DNA from: Solitalea canadensis DSM 3403
GTDB taxonomy: Bacteria > Bacteroidota > Bacteroidia > Sphingobacteriales > Sphingobacteriaceae
DNA length: 64,000 nt
NCBI RefSeq assembly: GCF_000242635.2
Contig: NC_017770.1
Location: 4,662,669 to 4,726,668 of the forward strand
Reading direction: 5' to 3'
Numbering within the stretch: the first letter of the stretch is position 1; each line of letters opens with the position of its first letter. This document shows positions 16,143 through 25,390 of this stretch, piece by piece. The position numbers and the translations under genes are program-made. Below the pieces are notes generated by a model that worked only from the letters and a program-made list of their open reading frames with translations, had not been told where the DNA came from and did not search any database.

Positions 16143-16955
16143 CTAAACTCCCCAACATCGAACTCCAAAATTGGCCTTTAATCTGATAATATCTCCTATT
16201 GAAAGGTAATCGATATGAATAGTATTACTCTGACTAATATTCCGGCAATAACGATTCAGACTTTCATCTAATCCATAGTGTAATAATAGATCAGGCATTA
16301 GATTATGGGCCGTCTTTCGAACTTCCCTAAATACATCATCTAATAATTGTAAGGTATTTTTAAATACTGATGAGTCTTGAAACGTGGGGTCTCCTTGTTG
16401 TATGGTGCTAAAATTCATTTTTATAACCGCTAATGTACCGGCGATACCGTCATGAAGGTCTTTAGCAATGCGACTGCGTTCTTTTTCTTCACCTTCAATT
16501 AACGCTTGCAGAATCTGATACTCTTTCTCCAGCTTTAAGGTTTGATATCTCCGTTGACTTGCCCGTTTCTTTTGTCGGTAAATAATGTAGGCTATAATGC
16601 TTAAGATAATGAGGATAGTAATACCGATTTTGAAAAGGTTAAAAACCAAAATCCTAAAGTTGTTTTGGATTTTCGCCATCAGTTTTTTTTCTGCCAGTTC
16701 TATGTCCTTTCGTGCTGAATCAACTTTAACCTCTACTAGATGACTAGAACTCATACTCGTATATGGGGATTCTATTGCATAATATTTTTTTCCTTTTAAG
16801 CTCTGTTGGAAAATCGGAAAGTAATGCTTAATGGCTGCGACTGGTTGATTCAGCCTTTGATAATCCAGCGTTTTATCCGGCAGACGAACAAGTGGAGATG
16901 AAGAGTAAAAGTTATTGAGTAATAAAAATAACACTAAGGAGAATTTTACCATCAT
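16143..16955 (-). pseudogene. Truncated histidine kinase lacking its ATPase domain
   Basis: A 270-codon frame with a signal-like start, one membrane helix (about 105-123), a short coiled coil and a HisKA_3 dimerisation/phosphoacceptor domain with the active histidine in AKDLHDG near 168. It is clearly related to the intact kinase at 23421-25385 (shared GEEKERSRIAKDLHDG and HYGLD). It then stops at the point where the partner continues into its N box, so the whole HATPase_c domain is missing. The TPR sensor region is also mostly absent. A one-base frame change just before the end would read LEFDV, the same five residues found near the C-terminus of the intact kinase, suggesting an internal deletion. 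It could not phosphorylate itself. Confidence 0.8.
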
Positions 16956-17206
16956 TGAATTATTTGCCTTGTAGCAAAAGTAAAGTAAATAATAGACTGA
17001 TAACTACGTGGTATAACGGAAGCGCTGTAGGTACTTCTACTGATTTTTTCAATTCAGTAATTGAACAGGTGAAAGGTTGATAAATCCCCAATAGTTTTGC
17101 TTGAACAAGGTCAATTAACAATTGAATAGAAATCCTTGGCTTTCTAATAAAGACATTTCTATTAAAAGATCATTTTTTCAGCACTGATTTAAAAATTAAG
17201 AAGCAC

Positions 17207-17875
17207 ATGACAAGATTATTATTCATAATCAAACAGTTAAAGCAAAAAACAATATTTCAATTATTTACCATATATACCCGGTATTTACTTGGATGTGCCT
17301 TTGTTATTGCTGCAATCGGTATGGGCAAGATTTATGGCGCTCATTTTCCTGCATCAGGTGAAAATAATAATTTTCCAGGCAATGCAATAACACAAGTTTT
17401 TGCAGTATTCTCCAATTCCAGTGTTTACTGGGAATTTATTGGATGTAGTCAAATAATTGCAGGCGCATTACTGATGACTCAAAAGTTTGCCAGATTGGGG
17501 AGTGTTGTTTTTCTGCCCATCATAGCAAACATTTTTATCATTACTGTCGCCTATGGCTTTAGAGGAACTCCTATTATAACCGGGTTAATGTTGTTGGCCA
17601 ACATTTATTTATTAGTGTGGGAAGCGCCAACATTGCAGTATCTGGTCATCAACCCTACTCCAACAACGTTGCCAATGCATGACTACGTAAAGCCTAAAAA
17701 CTCAAATCTATGGATTGTCACAGGCTTACTATTACTTATAACTATTGTAATTGGTATGAGGTTAATTAAGATCCATACTTCTATTATCATGCTGATTTGT
17801 CTGGGAGAGGGAATCATTGCATTCATTTTTAACCTTTTTATGCAATCAGACAAAAAGTCTATTTCATTTAATTAA
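17207..17875 (+). CDS. DoxX-like integral membrane protein
   Basis: A 222-residue protein with five or six hydrophobic segments. The arrangement of a first helix followed by a short loop (MGKIYGAHFP), then YWEFIGCSQIIAGALLM, resembles DoxX/SURF4-like proteins; the assignment is by style. No catalytic motif is visible. It is followed after 21 bp by a Cu/Zn superoxide dismutase, which suggests a shared transcript and perhaps a joint role in oxidative-stress tolerance (inference). It is divergent from the truncated kinase. Confidence 0.65.
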   Translation: MTRLLFIIKQLKQKTIFQLFTIYTRYLLGCAFVIAAIGMGKIYGAHFPASGENNNFPGNAITQVFAVFSNSSVYWEFIGCSQIIAGALLMTQKFARLGSVVFLPIIANIFIITVAYGFRGTPIITGLMLLANIYLLVWEAPTLQYLVINPTPTTLPMHDYVKPKNSNLWIVTGLLLLITIVIGMRLIKIHTSIIMLICLGEGIIAFIFNLFMQSDKKSISFN

Positions 17876-17896
17876 TATAAAACGCTTTTTAACCAC

Positions 17897-18463
17897 ATGC
17901 TAAAAATGAAAAAACACATTACACCAATTCTCAGAACAGCCTTTATTGGCTTGTTAACAGTAATGGTAACATTAGGTTGTAAGGAAGAACCGTCTAAACC
18001 TGTTAAAAAAGCAGAAGCAATAATTGCAGCTACTAATTCTGAAACTCCGGTAACAGGAACGCTGAGTTTTGTTCAAAACGGTGACGGCCCTGTAAAGCTA
18101 GAACTTGAAATTACGGTGCCCAGCCGATCCAATCAGAGTGTTGCAGTACACATTCATGAACACGGCGACTGTGGTGAAGGTGGAAATATGACTCATGGTC
18201 ATTGGAATCCTACAAGTGCAACACATGGTAAATGGGGTAGCTCTGCTTTTCATGCGGGCGATATCGGCAACATTGCACTTGATGCTGCAGGTAAAGGAAA
18301 ACTAACGCTGGAAACCAACCTGTGGAGCATTGATGGCGATAATGCTAAAAATATCCTAAACCGGGGCATTATTGTGCATGGTGGCATTGATGATTATGCA
18401 ACCCAGCCTACCGGAAATTCAGGACCTCGAATTGGGTGCGGAGTAATAATTAAGAAGAATTAA
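17897..18463 (+). CDS. sodC: Cu/Zn superoxide dismutase lipoprotein
   Basis: A 188-residue periplasmic enzyme that dismutates superoxide. A lipobox (VTLGC, C28) marks it as a lipoprotein. The metal site is complete: H85 and H87 in HIHEHGDC, the bridging H102, H110 and H119 with D122 for zinc, and H161 in IVHGG. C92 and C181 can form the conserved disulfide, and the active-site arginine is in GPRIGCG. ATG 17897 and ATG 17906 are both possible starts. It probably shares a transcript with the DoxX-like gene upstream and ends at a terminator. Confidence 0.95.
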   Translation: MLKMKKHITPILRTAFIGLLTVMVTLGCKEEPSKPVKKAEAIIAATNSETPVTGTLSFVQNGDGPVKLELEITVPSRSNQSVAVHIHEHGDCGEGGNMTHGHWNPTSATHGKWGSSAFHAGDIGNIALDAAGKGKLTLETNLWSIDGDNAKNILNRGIIVHGGIDDYATQPTGNSGPRIGCGVIIKKN

Positions 18464-18500
18464 ACCATCATTATCTATATTTCTTTTTCGTTGTAGGATT

Positions 18501-18531
18501 AAAGCTGTCTCAAAATTGAGGCAGCTTTTTT
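18501..18531 (+). terminator. Terminator of sodC
   Basis: AAGCTGTCTCA (18502-18512) pairs with TGAGGCAGCTT (18517-18527) with one wobble, then a T run. Confidence 0.85.
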
Positions 18532-18826
18532 ATTTGTAATGCATCCTGAAAAATAGCTCAGTTTTACAATATAACCCATTCAATTCTAAGGTGGGCATTA
18601 TTACAAAGAAACGTTAACGATTTTAGCGTTCAATGACTAAAAAATACCCTTTAACGTGTGATTTATAATGATGATCAAATACATAAGTGGAGTATAACAC
18701 ATTTAAGTATTAAGAGCACAGTTTTGTTTGTAATGACTGGAAAGCAAGCTTAAGCAGTGTTGAGATTTTTATCGACCTAAAGGTAATTTTAAAGGGAAAT
18801 AGTCTTTACCCATTCAGATATGCTGC
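18532..18826. other. Intergenic region between convergent sodC and a lipoprotein gene
   Basis: About 300 AT-rich bases between two terminators. I see no convincing reading frame, tRNA or repeat. Confidence 0.5.
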
Positions 18827-18865
18827 AAAAAACTTCAAGATGCCCAAGCAGAGCATCTTGAAGTT
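18827..18865 (-). terminator. Terminator of the ZU5-like lipoprotein gene
   Basis: A perfect 12-bp stem (18831-18842 with 18854-18865), with AAAA before it on the plus strand, which is a T run for the leftward gene. Confidence 0.75.
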
Positions 18866-18881
18866 AATGGTTCTTAGGTAA

Positions 18882-20162
18882 TTAGCGTTTTACCCTAAAA
18901 TGCCCTTCAATTCTATGAATGCCAAGTTGACTTTCTCCATTATTTTCACCGGATTTCTCTATCACAAATGAGCCTATCGCAAAATCATTTTCAGCATTTG
19001 GTACTTTATCAACTGAAAGGAAACCAGGGCTGTCAAATTCGTTATCGTTTGGACCATCAAGAAACGTGGCGGTATAAAAATGATTATTGGGCGTAACGTA
19101 CTCAAATATTGTCATCGGGAATCCTATCCATCTTCTCCAAAGATAATAACCTGGATCATTCGTATTCCAGTCCACATATATAGAGCCCAACGCAGGGTCT
19201 TGGCCCTCTATTTGATCCCCAATGGAGTTGTATTCAGTGTGATCTTTGTCAAAGTGAATCCAAGGACCATTATCTATTCGGAATGTAATCCCTTCTTCCA
19301 ATATGGTTATTCTCGAAAATAACAAAACCTGACTGTTGTTAATAGTTAGGGATACACTTACTGTAACAGGGTTAGGGTTGGGTATCTGTGCGGGAGCGAT
19401 ATATTTAGCTGTATTACCTTGCGGACTTAATTGTCCGCCACCTGAGAGCTTCCAATTCTTTATTGATTTTGTATTTATTGGTACATTTTCGCCAATAGGC
19501 GTTCTGCCGCCAGCAGGTAATAAGGAAGGTAGCCATTCGTCTTTTGTATAACGTACGGCCTTAAGCTCTACACTTTCCTTCGTACCAATAGTTACTCTTA
19601 TTGGCGTTATTTCCAACGTTTCGAAAAAACTCCAATCGCTGAAATGTGTTGTTGTTACGGATATTTTCTTTGCGGCAGCATTCATTTCAACACCAGATAG
19701 TGCCTGCCAGACACCCTTTTCGTCTTGATAAGCAATTCCCAGTGCTTCAGGAATAGTTCCTAACAAATCTTCTTCGGTGTAGTTCACAGTAATTTTTACC
19801 GGTTTGGCAAACTGTTGTCCATGCGGTGTTAGACGATATCCTATGCCTTTTCCGGCAGGGTTAGTGTTAGAAATTGGCTGAACAATGATCGTAGTTTCAT
19901 TGGTAAGAGCGCCGGCCGGAATGTCTAGTTGGATACGGTTATCAGCTGATACTACCGTTCCTCCTTGTGGTCCAATTGTGGCGGATACCGCGGGACCCTC
20001 AGGTTCGCCAGCAGGCTTTACTGCTCCGATAATATCTGTTGTTTCAGGTAAAGTATGCACTTCGGACTCTGTGTGTTTGCAGGACGCAAGAGTAATGGCT
20101 AAAGCCATTACTGCTATCCAATGCCATTGAAAATGTTTTCTTGTTGTGGTATTTCTCTTCAT
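18882..20162 (-). CDS. Lipoprotein with a ZU5-like domain
   Basis: A 426-residue protein with a long basic N-terminus and a lipobox (ITLASC, C28). Residues about 60-135 resemble a ZU5-type beta domain: IGPQGGTVVS, LDIPAGALTNETTI, then YRLTPHGQQFAKPVKITVNY. The remainder is beta-rich with no enzyme motif, and C-terminal GESQLGIHRIEGHFRV may be a strand-rich tail. Such ZU5-containing lipoproteins are common in soil Bacteroidota and may mediate surface interactions; a real role is unknown. It is the downstream one of three leftward lipoprotein genes. Confidence 0.75.
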   Translation of the reverse strand: MKRNTTTRKHFQWHWIAVMALAITLASCKHTESEVHTLPETTDIIGAVKPAGEPEGPAVSATIGPQGGTVVSADNRIQLDIPAGALTNETTIIVQPISNTNPAGKGIGYRLTPHGQQFAKPVKITVNYTEEDLLGTIPEALGIAYQDEKGVWQALSGVEMNAAAKKISVTTTHFSDWSFFETLEITPIRVTIGTKESVELKAVRYTKDEWLPSLLPAGGRTPIGENVPINTKSIKNWKLSGGGQLSPQGNTAKYIAPAQIPNPNPVTVSVSLTINNSQVLLFSRITILEEGITFRIDNGPWIHFDKDHTEYNSIGDQIEGQDPALGSIYVDWNTNDPGYYLWRRWIGFPMTIFEYVTPNNHFYTATFLDGPNDNEFDSPGFLSVDKVPNAENDFAIGSFVIEKSGENNGESQLGIHRIEGHFRVKR

Positions 20163-20482
20163 TTATGTAGGGGTTTAAATAGGGAATGCACGTATTGGTA
20201 CCTGAGATCAAAGCAGTAAAATGCTCTATACAGGCTGCAAAGACGTACTTCTTTTCATGAAATGTTTTTACAAAAAAAATCATGAATTAAGAGCCATTTG
20301 TCAGTACTAAAACAGATTTATGCAATTACGTACTACTACGCAGATGCAATAAATTGTTCGGACAATTAATAGTTATGGGTTAAGTAACAGACAGGGTAGA
20401 GCGATGAAGTGTGTTGATGTGTTAAACTTCTGCGTTATCATAATACCAATATTCTTTAATACCATTCAGTTTTATTGTGTAT
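20163..20482. other. Intergenic region between two leftward lipoprotein genes
   Basis: About 320 AT-rich bases that should contain the promoter of the ZU5-like lipoprotein gene. I see no exact leftward TAnnTTTG box, no RNA gene and no coding frame I would defend. Confidence 0.45.
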
Positions 20483-20527
20483 TAAAATAAAAAAGAGGTA
20501 GTGAGGCCGAAACAGTCTCACTACCTC
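20483..20527 (-). terminator. Terminator of the 196-residue lipoprotein gene
   Basis: GAGGTAGTGAG (20495-20505) pairs perfectly with CTCACTACCTC (20517-20527). The A-rich plus-strand flank gives a T run in the leftward transcript. Confidence 0.82.
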
Positions 20528-20555
20528 ATCAAGATCCATTAATGTTAAAAGAAAA

Positions 20556-21146
20556 CTATTGCGCAAAGCTGTATACAAACACAGGGTCTTCCTTGTTGAC
20601 ATCTTTACTGTCATAAATATAAAAATAGGGTTCCCCTGATATTTGTTTAATTTCCCATAAGTAGTCTTCCGGTTTTAATTCTTCTGCCGTTGCTTGTCGC
20701 TTGGTAGTACCATCGTTTGAACAGCCTTTTTTAACTGTTCGAAAATTACCTTCTACCGGATGGAACGTAAATTTGTCTGTACCTTCAAATACCACTGTAC
20801 CCTTCTTTAATGTATAAATTTCAGTTACACAGTTGGAAGCATTGCGGGTTCCAAGATATTGAATAAACTCTAGTCGGCCTTTTCCATCAACTTCTGTAAA
20901 ACTATATTGTCTGGCAGCCTCCCAGTCGTTGCCTACTTGGTGACCATCACGGTCATAATAAGAAATTGGACTTAAACCACCCCAAAACCATAGCCCGTTC
21001 TTTAATGAAGCCGGAATAGGTGTTGATGGTTTATTCTTATACAAATCTTCGGTGTTTGCAGTGGGCCCATCATCTTTTTTGCAGGATACAATTCCAATAG
21101 TTAGGGCAATAAATAATGCTGTGAATAAATGTTTTATAATTTTCAT
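20556..21146 (-). CDS. Hypothetical lipoprotein
   Basis: A 196-residue protein with a lipobox (IGIVSC, C22) and a following KKDDG typical of Bacteroidota surface lipoproteins. The mature part is beta-rich, contains two further cysteines (near 109 and 142) and ends with strand-like FVYSFAQ. I do not recognise the family. It is followed by its own terminator and preceded by the YD-repeat-like lipoprotein, all on the same strand. Confidence 0.7.
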   Translation of the reverse strand: MKIIKHLFTALFIALTIGIVSCKKDDGPTANTEDLYKNKPSTPIPASLKNGLWFWGGLSPISYYDRDGHQVGNDWEAARQYSFTEVDGKGRLEFIQYLGTRNASNCVTEIYTLKKGTVVFEGTDKFTFHPVEGNFRTVKKGCSNDGTTKRQATAEELKPEDYLWEIKQISGEPYFYIYDSKDVNKEDPVFVYSFAQ

Positions 21147-21300
21147 CTGAATTTATGTTTAAAATGATTTAACAGTATATCATCGATTTAGGACAGGATT
21201 ACTTCACCAATCTCTTTGAACTTTGAATACTCCATTGATGCTGCTTACCTTCTTTTGTTCTCCACCAATTGTTTGTTCAAAATATCCGACCTGGTCTTCA

Positions 21301-22164
21301 TTACTTAGAACAGTTGACATATGAATAGTCATATCTTATCTGGCTATTTGCTCTTTTTTCAACAATTGACTGAGGGTAATTACGTTCAGTATAAGTGATA
21401 TTGGTCGTAAAGCTTACACTTTCGTCAACAACGAAAACTGGTTCTTCTTCGCCAAGAGAACGAGGGGCATAATGGGTGTAATTTGTTAGATTGTGTAGTG
21501 ATGGAGGTAACAGTAAATCTAATTGCGTTTGATGATTCTGACTCCAAGTAAAAGCAGGCCAATGATTAGGAGAAGGTTTGTTGTCATAAACATATTCGCT
21601 AATTCCCGTTTTTAACTTATAGGTTGGATCAGTTGCGCTTACATCGAAAATTTCAGAACGAATGATTTCCGTATTGTTTCCTGTTTTATAGGTGTATTCT
21701 ATTACTTGAGTTATTTTTTCATTATGATAATAGGACAGTTTTGTGATGTTTCCCTTATTATCATAAGTATATTTATAGCTGCCCATGATAGCAGGTGTAT
21801 AATTGGCATAATGAATGTCAACGCTTGTTATCCATCCATTTGCATCGTATGTAAAATTGTACTGAGTTAAAAGTTTATTATCCTTGTCGTAAAAGGTAAC
21901 AGTCGTTGCCTTCGCCTTGTCATAAGTAATACGACGATATCCATCTGCAACTCCCCTTGTCTTTGTATCTATTCTGGTAATTAAAAACCCCTCATATGTA
22001 AATGTGAGTTCTTTATAGGGTACAGTAACACCGGTTTCATATTGATTCAACTGTGCTATTCGACAGTTAGGTTCATTAAGAATATTTGGTGTCGGCTCGT
22101 CTTTACATGAGATCATGGTTGCCATTAATAACCAAACTATTTGGTAGCGTAATATTTGTTTCAT
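21301..22164 (-). CDS. Lipoprotein with YD/RHS-like strand repeats
   Basis: A 287-residue lipoprotein (C20 in ATMISC). The mature region carries a run of short strand-turn units of the form Y-x-Y-D-x-x-G-x-I/L, for example FTYEGFLITRI, FTYDANGWITSV and YTYDNKGNITKL. These are similar to the YD repeats of RHS proteins but too few for a full RHS shell. Such small secreted repeat proteins are common in Bacteroidota and their role is not known. Two cysteines (C33 and one near the end) may form a disulfide. Confidence 0.7.
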   Translation of the reverse strand: MKQILRYQIVWLLMATMISCKDEPTPNILNEPNCRIAQLNQYETGVTVPYKELTFTYEGFLITRIDTKTRGVADGYRRITYDKAKATTVTFYDKDNKLLTQYNFTYDANGWITSVDIHYANYTPAIMGSYKYTYDNKGNITKLSYYHNEKITQVIEYTYKTGNNTEIIRSEIFDVSATDPTYKLKTGISEYVYDNKPSPNHWPAFTWSQNHQTQLDLLLPPSLHNLTNYTHYAPRSLGEEEPVFVVDESVSFTTNITYTERNYPQSIVEKRANSQIRYDYSYVNCSK

Positions 22165-22348
22165 TGAAGTAATGTTATAGCTTAAAAATCACTGCAAATG
22201 ACGTAAGGATTAGCAACTGAAAATTCCGTGGTATAACTGAATTGTCTAATTAAGTAGTAGTACTTAAAACGGAATGGTGATTATGTTTTTGTTTTGTATC
22301 GAGTATATTCTCAAATAAATACATTTTCCACTATTCAAATTGTTTAAA

Positions 22349-23275
22349 ATGAAAACTAGATTTTCAATAACCTCAATAGCGTTTTTACTCTTCGGCTTTT
22401 CGTTTTTTCTATGTTGCAGTCCGGTTTATTCTCAAGGGTCTCGTTTTGAGGAAGGGATTTTAGCTACTCGGGTTAGTTTTCCCGGTACCCCCTTAGGCGA
22501 TTATTTTTCTAAACTAGCGCTGAATGAATCTGGGGCTGGCCAAAGCAAGGAAACTCAGAAAGATCTAAAGCTTCAAGAAGGTAATTATCAATCATTGTTA
22601 GAAGGACTTACAGAAGAAGAAAAAGCCACTGCCGGAACAATGATGCTTTCGGCAATGATGACACCTTATTACGCCAAAATTTACTACAGTAAGGAGAAAG
22701 TATTGGCTAAAGCAGTTGCTCTTAACTATCGCTTAGAGAGCTTTATGAATATGGCTGAGAAAAAAGGAATGATGACAGCCTTTTCAAAGGATGAAACAAA
22801 TAGTTTTGGTATCACTTTTTCAGCTGAAGAGATCAAAAAGGTATGGCAAAAAGAAGAGGTAAAGCCAGAAAACTATGCTATACAACAGTCGCCTAATCGC
22901 GAACCCGTAATTGGTTATCAGTGTATAAAAACAATATATACCTACAAAAAAGGGAAACAAGCATCGAGTTACCCATCTGCTAATTTACCCTATAAAATTA
23001 TTGTTTGGAGCAGCCCTCAGTTTGATGCCTCCCTCAACTTCTTACATCCTTTGTATCTTGATATACCACATGGCATCCTGAAAATTGAAATTCAATATGA
23101 TGTAAAGGCAAAATTCAGGATGGTCTATGAAGTGACCAATGCAATAGCTAAAAAACTTGCTGAATCGGACTATCAGATGAAGCCTGTAGAAAACATTGTG
23201 GATTGGGGTGAAAATCCCATGGCCGCTTCAACAGGAATGTTATCCATATTATTCTCTGGGAGCGAAGAGGAGTAA
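22349..23275 (+). CDS. Hypothetical secreted protein
   Basis: A protein of 308 residues from ATG 22349; the frame also opens at TTG 22340, but ATG gives a clean signal peptide ending PVYSQ. The mature part contains an Ala/Met-rich helix (TAGTMMLSAMMTPYYAKIYY) and a beta-rich second half. I see no catalytic motif and recognise no family. It is transcribed away from the YD-repeat lipoprotein and toward the sensor kinase. Confidence 0.7.
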   Translation: MKTRFSITSIAFLLFGFSFFLCCSPVYSQGSRFEEGILATRVSFPGTPLGDYFSKLALNESGAGQSKETQKDLKLQEGNYQSLLEGLTEEEKATAGTMMLSAMMTPYYAKIYYSKEKVLAKAVALNYRLESFMNMAEKKGMMTAFSKDETNSFGITFSAEEIKKVWQKEEVKPENYAIQQSPNREPVIGYQCIKTIYTYKKGKQASSYPSANLPYKIIVWSSPQFDASLNFLHPLYLDIPHGILKIEIQYDVKAKFRMVYEVTNAIAKKLAESDYQMKPVENIVDWGENPMAASTGMLSILFSGSEEE

Positions 23276-23398
23276 TTATAAGCATCAAGCCTGCTGAGTG
23301 TCACTATCAACAGTTTACTATACATCTCAACTGAAAGTTTTCCCTACTTGCTGACGGGCGGCAGGAGGAAAGTTTTCATTTTCTATATTTGCTTGGTA

Positions 23399-23406
23399 TA
23401 ACTTTG
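23399..23406 (+). promoter_or_regulatory. -7 box upstream of the sensor kinase
   Basis: TAACTTTG fits TAnnTTTG and is 15 bp before the kinase ATG. A second match, TATATTTG, lies at 23384-23391. Confidence 0.4.
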
Positions 23407-23420
23407 TAGTTAATCCACTT

Positions 23421-25385
23421 ATGAGATTTGTATTCCCGTTTTTTACTGCTCTGCTCTTACTGATAGGATTAAATTCGTTTGGTCAGGATCTTGTTTATCA
23501 AAACTTAATGGCTGGTAAAGATGATTCAGCCAAGATCATCAGGTTAGCAAACTATGCTCAAAAGTTTAAGGACGCCGATAAAGTAAAGGCCGTTGAATTA
23601 TACGGTACATTACTAAAACTTAGTAAAAAACTCGGATATCCTTACTGGGAAGGAATGAGTTGGTTTAATTTCGGCTATATTCATGCCAGAGAAGCGAAGG
23701 ATAGCTTGGCAATAGTAGATTTTCAAAAGGCGTTGACTCACTTGAAGAAAACGGACAGACAAGATCAAATAGCTAGTTGTTACATTAATATGGCCGCTCT
23801 ATCTGGTCGGATGGGTAAGATTGACCAGCAACTGCAATTCAGCCAAATTGCTACTCAAATTTTAGAGCCGACTAAGTATAAAAATCTGCTAATGTATGTG
23901 TACAATAGTTTAGGCGCCACATTTTATAACCTGGATGAGTACGATAAGGGGCTATATTATTTTCGAAAAGCGATTAATCTGGGCAGGCAAATAAATAATA
24001 CTTCCGAAATAGTGAATTCATTTTTGGGAGTTACTAATTGCCTTTCCTCTAAAAAACGTTTTCAAGAAGCATTAAATAATGCAAATGAAGCTTTAAAAAT
24101 AGCATCAACCACTAAGGATGACTTTGATCTTTGTGTTGCTCATACAGCCTTTACGCAATTGTATCTTCAATGGAAAAAACCTAATCCTCTTATTAAACAT
24201 GCAAATGAAATCATTAAGCATTCCGTTGCATTTGGTGATGTACAATATCAATTGATAGGTCTAATGGCATTAGCTGATGGATATGGATTGGCTAATGAAC
24301 ATCAAAAAAGAATATACTATTTAGACAAAGCTTTAGCCATTGGAAAGGAAAGCAAAACCGTTCTACAACTAGATGACATCTATAAAGGTTTATCCGAAGC
24401 TCATAATGGATTGCAAAATTATAGTAAAGCGCTTGGTTATTATAAACTGTTTGTAGCACATCGGGATAGTGCCAACAATTTAAAGACAAAAAAGAGTGCA
24501 GCAGAATTAGATCTTAAATACCAAACAGTACAAAAAGAAAAAGAATTATCTAATCAACGTTTACACATAGCGCAAAATGAAGTATTAATTCAAAAAAACA
24601 GACAGTATGCTTTTTATGGTCTTGCTACTGCTATTATTTTATTATTACTTTTCATTTTGGGTTATCTTTTTTACAGAAACAAAAGGAAAGAATACATCAG
24701 AGATACAGAAGCACTGAAAAAGGATAAGGAAATTCAGCTTTTGCAAGCAGTTATGCAAGGAGAAGAACAAGAACGCAGCCGGGTAGCCAAAGATTTGCAC
24801 GATGGAGTTGCAGGAATGTTAACTGCTTCCAGATTGCATTTCAATAGCCTTACTCCGCAGTATGATGTGCTCATTAAAAGCCCGGCATTTCGACAAGGGG
24901 TTCAACTATTGGACGAAGCTGCTGCCGAGATCAGAAAAACTTCACACAATTTAATGTCCGAAATATTGGTTCACTATGGACTTGATTATGCTATTCGGAA
25001 GTATTGTAATAATATCAATAATAGTAATGCAATAGAGTTTGTGTACAACTCTTGGGGAGAAATTGGAAGATTCAATGATAGCTTTGAATTATCGGTTTAT
25101 CGGATTGTGCAAGAATTACTAAACAATATCTTGAAACATTCGAATGCATCTCAGACTTTGGTTCAGATGAATCAACAAGACACCAATCTTTTCATTACTA
25201 TCGAGGATAATGGTATAGGAATACAAGAAGGAAGTAAGACGTTAGACGGTACGGGTTTAAAAAACCTGACCTCCAGAGTTGAAGTGTTAAACGGTAAGAT
25301 AGAAATTGAAAGCAGCCCAGGTAACGGAGTCAGTGCTTACCTTGAATTTGATGTAACATTGCTACAAAAGTTCAACTATATATAA
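23421..25385 (+). CDS. TPR-containing sensor histidine kinase
   Basis: A 654-residue hybrid of a periplasmic TPR sensor and a LuxR-type kinase core. Order: signal peptide (1-21); tetratricopeptide repeats (about 40-350); a coiled coil; one membrane helix (about 397-418); HisKA_3 with the phospho-acceptor H460 in AKDLHDG; and HATPase_c with its N box (E565, N568, N569) and DNGIG at 596-600. It should sense an external signal and phosphorylate a response regulator, but no regulator gene is adjacent. The kinase remnant at 16143-16955 is a relative that has lost its ATPase. The downstream neighbour is a GGDEF fragment. Confidence 0.93.
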   Translation: MRFVFPFFTALLLLIGLNSFGQDLVYQNLMAGKDDSAKIIRLANYAQKFKDADKVKAVELYGTLLKLSKKLGYPYWEGMSWFNFGYIHAREAKDSLAIVDFQKALTHLKKTDRQDQIASCYINMAALSGRMGKIDQQLQFSQIATQILEPTKYKNLLMYVYNSLGATFYNLDEYDKGLYYFRKAINLGRQINNTSEIVNSFLGVTNCLSSKKRFQEALNNANEALKIASTTKDDFDLCVAHTAFTQLYLQWKKPNPLIKHANEIIKHSVAFGDVQYQLIGLMALADGYGLANEHQKRIYYLDKALAIGKESKTVLQLDDIYKGLSEAHNGLQNYSKALGYYKLFVAHRDSANNLKTKKSAAELDLKYQTVQKEKELSNQRLHIAQNEVLIQKNRQYAFYGLATAIILLLLFILGYLFYRNKRKEYIRDTEALKKDKEIQLLQAVMQGEEQERSRVAKDLHDGVAGMLTASRLHFNSLTPQYDVLIKSPAFRQGVQLLDEAAAEIRKTSHNLMSEILVHYGLDYAIRKYCNNINNSNAIEFVYNSWGEIGRFNDSFELSVYRIVQELLNNILKHSNASQTLVQMNQQDTNLFITIEDNGIGIQEGSKTLDGTGLKNLTSRVEVLNGKIEIESSPGNGVSAYLEFDVTLLQKFNYI

Positions 25386-25390
25386 GTACT

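Noticed and set aside
21170-21300. A 32-codon leftward frame just after the YD-repeat lipoprotein stop that looks coding-like
   Set aside because: It has no start codon in its own frame, and its length is within chance for this base composition.
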